Below, one piece after another: positions 61,681-64,000 of a stretch of 64,000 bases of DNA. This stretch comes from Hyphomicrobiales bacterium (lineage in GTDB: Bacteria > Pseudomonadota > Alphaproteobacteria > Rhizobiales > Rhizobiaceae), in NCBI GenBank assembly GCA_900473805.1, contig UCMS01000006.1:543736-607735 (forward strand), written 5' to 3'. The position numbers were made by a program, and so were the translations under genes. How positions within the stretch are numbered: the first letter of the stretch is position 1; each line of letters opens with the position of its first letter. Below the pieces are notes generated by a model, which did no database searches, was not told the DNA's origin, and worked only from the letters and a program-made list of their open reading frames with translations.

Positions 61681-62946
61681 TCACGGCAGCTGCGCCACGA
61701 ACGCCGCGATCAGGCCCGCAGCGACGGCAAGTGTCGTGGCAGTTGTCAGCATCAGGACGAAGGCCCGGCTTCCTGTCACCGCACCATAGGCGACCTTCGC
61801 CAGCAAATTTGCAACGACTGCGATACCGATCGCGTAAGTGGCCACGGTGGGCGTAAGCTGTGCGGCCATCCCCGCGACCGTAACGGTCGCCGCATCGACA
61901 TCGGCAAGCGCCGACAGTGCAGAAACAACGTAGAGCCCACCGTCACCGAAGATCCGGCTTGATGCCCGGGCGAGGAAGGCGACGACGGTGATCAGAAGTG
62001 CCATCTTCACCACCTGCAGCAGCTCGAACGGATTGGCCGGTGGCTCCGCCGCGACGCGCGAGGCGTCACGGCGTATGAAGAGAACGGCGCAGACCATCAT
62101 CACGGCACCGGAAATCAGCAACGGTGGCAGGACGGCGGAAACGAGCGAGGGAGCGAGGGCCGCGACCAGAAGGCCGGTCCGCACCAGCGATACCGCTCCT
62201 GCGGCCGCAGCACCACCGGCAGCGGCTTGCGCGGGCATGCCGGATACGCTTTGCCGGGCGAGCGTGACCGTCGTTGCGGTCGACGACACGAGGCCGCCGA
62301 CGGCGCCGGCCACCAGATATCCCTGCCCGCTGCCGAGCAGGCGAACCGCAACGTAACCAACGAAAGACACGGAGGCGAGCAGAATGACAAGGACCAGCAG
62401 GCTGCGCGGAGACACACCGCCGAAAGGACCATAGGGTGTGGCGGGTATCAGCGGCAGCAAGACAAAACTCATCGCCAGCAACACCACCGCTGAACGCAAT
62501 TCCACCCAGGTCAACCGTCGAATGGCCCCGTGCAGAAACTCACGGCTGGCGAGCACCGTCACGATCGCGGCACCGCCTGCAGACGCGATGACCATGTCGC
62601 CGAGCACGGCGAGCGCCCCGAGCGCGAACGTGGTGATGGCAGCAATGACGGTCGTTGCGCTGACGCTGTTTTCGGCTCGCGCCTGGATCAGCTCAAAGCG
62701 CAGCACGACCGTCGTGACGGCAACGAGGAAGGCGGCGACGATAAGTCCGGGCAAGGGGCTGACGCGGATCCCGAGTTCCAGAAGACCGGCCAATCCGCCG
62801 GTCATGCCGATCAGCGTAAAGGTTCGGATACCGGCCGTGCGGGCTCCTTCGGGTTCGGCACGCTCGCGCCAATGGCGCTCGACCCCGACGGCCGCACCGA
62901 TCGCGATTGCCAGGCCCAGTCTTTGGAAGACATCGACGAGATCCAT
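61681..62946 (-). CDS. MgtC/SapB and DUF4010 membrane protein
   Basis: A 421-aa polytopic protein: N-terminal MgtC/SapB domain (GLAIAIGAAVGVERHWRER; TAGIRTFTLIGMTGGLAGLL) and a C-terminal DUF4010 region with about 10 hydrophobic helices (VSSTATTVTLARQS). MgtC proteins act in adaptation to low Mg2+ or intracellular life; DUF4010 fusions are uncharacterised. Single gene on the minus strand. Confidence 0.88.
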   Translation of the reverse strand: MDLVDVFQRLGLAIAIGAAVGVERHWRERAEPEGARTAGIRTFTLIGMTGGLAGLLELGIRVSPLPGLIVAAFLVAVTTVVLRFELIQARAENSVSATTVIAAITTFALGALAVLGDMVIASAGGAAIVTVLASREFLHGAIRRLTWVELRSAVVLLAMSFVLLPLIPATPYGPFGGVSPRSLLVLVILLASVSFVGYVAVRLLGSGQGYLVAGAVGGLVSSTATTVTLARQSVSGMPAQAAAGGAAAAGAVSLVRTGLLVAALAPSLVSAVLPPLLISGAVMMVCAVLFIRRDASRVAAEPPANPFELLQVVKMALLITVVAFLARASSRIFGDGGLYVVSALSALADVDAATVTVAGMAAQLTPTVATYAIGIAVVANLLAKVAYGAVTGSRAFVLMLTTATTLAVAAGLIAAFVAQLP

Positions 62947-62990
62947 GAGCGCCGCCCTCCCCGGACGCGACGTCGACCCGTGCTGTCAAC

Positions 62991-64000
62991 TCAGCTCCGG
63001 CGGAACCGGTTGGCGCGATCGATTGCCTGCTTCTGCTGCTCTTCGTTCAGTCCGAGATAGAAATCTTCAAGCGTTGGATCCTTCAGCCCGGCCCGTCGCG
63101 ACAACACGTACCACTTCGCGGCCTCCACCGGATTGGGCGCCGTGCCAAGCGCATTGATATAGACATGCGCCAGCCGGTTCTGCGCCACCACATTGCCGCG
63201 CTTGGCGGCAATCGACAGCCAGCGATAGCCCCCCTCATAGTCTCGCGGACCGTTGATCCCGTTGACGAGCCACAGCCCCATATCGAGCTGCGCTGTATCG
63301 AAACCGGCCTTGGCGGCGCGCTCCATCCATTCGCGCGTCCGCCGCTTCTTTTCCGGCGGCACCTCCTTCAGGGCCGTATACACCTGAGCCAGCGCATATT
63401 GCGCGTCGGCGATACCCTGTTCGGCAGCCTTTTCATAATAAGGCATAGCAAGTTCGAGCCCGCGGACGCCGGGATTCTGCGAGACGAGGATCTGCGCCCA
63501 GTTGAACTGCGCCGATCCGTTGCCGCCGTCGGCGGCCTTTTTCATGTAATCGTCGGCCTTGGCCTTGTCGCGTTCGACCTCACGCCCTTCCATGAGAAGA
63601 AGGGCGTATTTGAACATGGCAGAGGTGTCTCCGCCCTGCGCGGCCTGGGCATACCAGAAGGCAGCGCCTTTTGTGTCCCGCTTTACTCCGAGCCCTCGTG
63701 ACATGATTTCGGCAAGCAGGGTCTGTGCCGCCGGATCCCCGAGCTGGGCGCGCGGAAGGGCCTTATCGACGGCCGTCAGAAACAGCCCGCGCTGAAAGGC
63801 ACCGTAAGCCTCGTCCGGCTCTCCCTTGAACGGCTTCTCCGCCGGCAGGTCCGGCAGCGGGGCGCCCATGCGCAGGTAGATGTTGATGCCCTGCAGCTCT
63901 TCGCTCTTTGCCCCTGCCGTCACCTTCCCGCTCTTGACGAGCGGCGGATCCGCTTTCCCGGCATTGCGATCGAGCTTGGTGGCATCGCCACCGGCGCTGT
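62991..64000 (-). CDS. Sel1-repeat (tetratricopeptide-like) protein, 5' part beyond window edge
   Basis: The frame is open from the right edge to the stop at 62991 (336 codons visible), so the start is outside the window; an apparent GTG at 63923 lies inside the coding frame. At least five Sel1 repeats are visible (GAAFWYAQAAQGGDTSAMFK; ADDYMKKAADGGNGSAQFNW; AMPYYEKAAEQGIADAQYAL; REWMERAAKAGFDTAQLDMG; GYRWLSIAAKRGNVVAQNRL). Such solenoids mediate protein interactions in signalling or envelope stress (ExoR is a rhizobial example, but this is not ExoR). Confidence 0.87.
   Translation of the reverse strand, partial: SAGGDATKLDRNAGKADPPLVKSGKVTAGAKSEELQGINIYLRMGAPLPDLPAEKPFKGEPDEAYGAFQRGLFLTAVDKALPRAQLGDPAAQTLLAEIMSRGLGVKRDTKGAAFWYAQAAQGGDTSAMFKYALLLMEGREVERDKAKADDYMKKAADGGNGSAQFNWAQILVSQNPGVRGLELAMPYYEKAAEQGIADAQYALAQVYTALKEVPPEKKRRTREWMERAAKAGFDTAQLDMGLWLVNGINGPRDYEGGYRWLSIAAKRGNVVAQNRLAHVYINALGTAPNPVEAAKWYVLSRRAGLKDPTLEDFYLGLNEEQQKQAIDRANRFRRS

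Overview
This is a chromosomal window of an alphaproteobacterium, almost certainly a Rhizobiaceae member close to Rhizobium/Agrobacterium/Neorhizobium. The basis is gene content and order (tkt-gap-pgk-class I aldolase, ybgC-tolQRAB-pal-cpoB-tilS-ftsH-glmM, serC-serA with a serC leader, ruvC/A/B, zapA beside a 6S-like RNA), a RIME-like palindromic repeat, high GC and CtrA/LexA-type sites of alphaproteobacterial form. The genus is inference. Most of the window is core genome. I see no phage, insertion sequence, CRISPR array, tRNA or rRNA.

Layout. 1-4 kb: a ThuA-like protein and a Gfo/Idh/MocA oxidoreductase, a remnant of a Cys-rich copper-binding-type gene, a lytic transglycosylase lipoprotein, a RIME-like repeat and a Tim44-domain protein. 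4-10 kb: a cyanide-insensitive-type cytochrome bd operon (cydA-cydB-37-aa DUF2474 subunit), then serC-serA. 10-15.6 kb: a CorA/ZntB-family transporter, an outer membrane barrel protein, a chemoreceptor and a luciferase-like monooxygenase. 15.7-19.4 kb: ruvC, ruvA and ruvB interrupted by two complete VapBC-type toxin-antitoxin modules. 19.4-31.7 kb: Nudix and DinB proteins, the Tol-Pal cluster, tilS, ftsH and glmM. 31.7-39 kb: YebC, a stress protein, a secreted MBL-fold protein, YmdB-type phosphoesterase, 5-formyl-THF cyclo-ligase, a second chemoreceptor, a 6S-like RNA, zapA and a DUF4164 protein. 39-48.8 kb: tkt, gap, BCCT transporter, K+/H+ antiporter, pgk and class I aldolase. 48.8-58.5 kb: PhzF, PACE exporter, small membrane protein, MFS transporter plus DUF1192, rcdA, rpmE, ABC exporter, tripartite tricarboxylate binding protein and an FAD dehydrogenase. 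58.5-64 kb: an OmpA/MotB-like plus MotA-like pair, inositol monophosphatase, MgtC/DUF4010 protein and a Sel1-repeat protein cut by the right edge.

The most striking observation is the ruv region. A perfect alphaproteobacterial LexA box (GTTC-N7-GTTC) lies 3 nt after ruvC, and a TTGACT -35-like hexamer sits inside it. This would place vapB1-vapC1-ruvA-vapB2-vapC2-ruvB under SOS control, with vapC2 overlapping ruvB by 4 nt. A second regulatory theme is the cell cycle: a TTAA-N7-TTAA box precedes rcdA (regulator of CtrA degradation), a perfect TTAA-N7-TTAAC box precedes the outer membrane protein gene, and TTAACCAT octamers precede tolQ and pal.

Other items for follow-up are a candidate minus-strand sRNA between the BCCT transporter and the antiporter, paired operator-like palindromes before the tripartite tricarboxylate receptor and the aldolase gene, and several tiny genes found by reading the DNA directly (DUF2474, a 51-aa membrane protein, the Cys-rich remnant).
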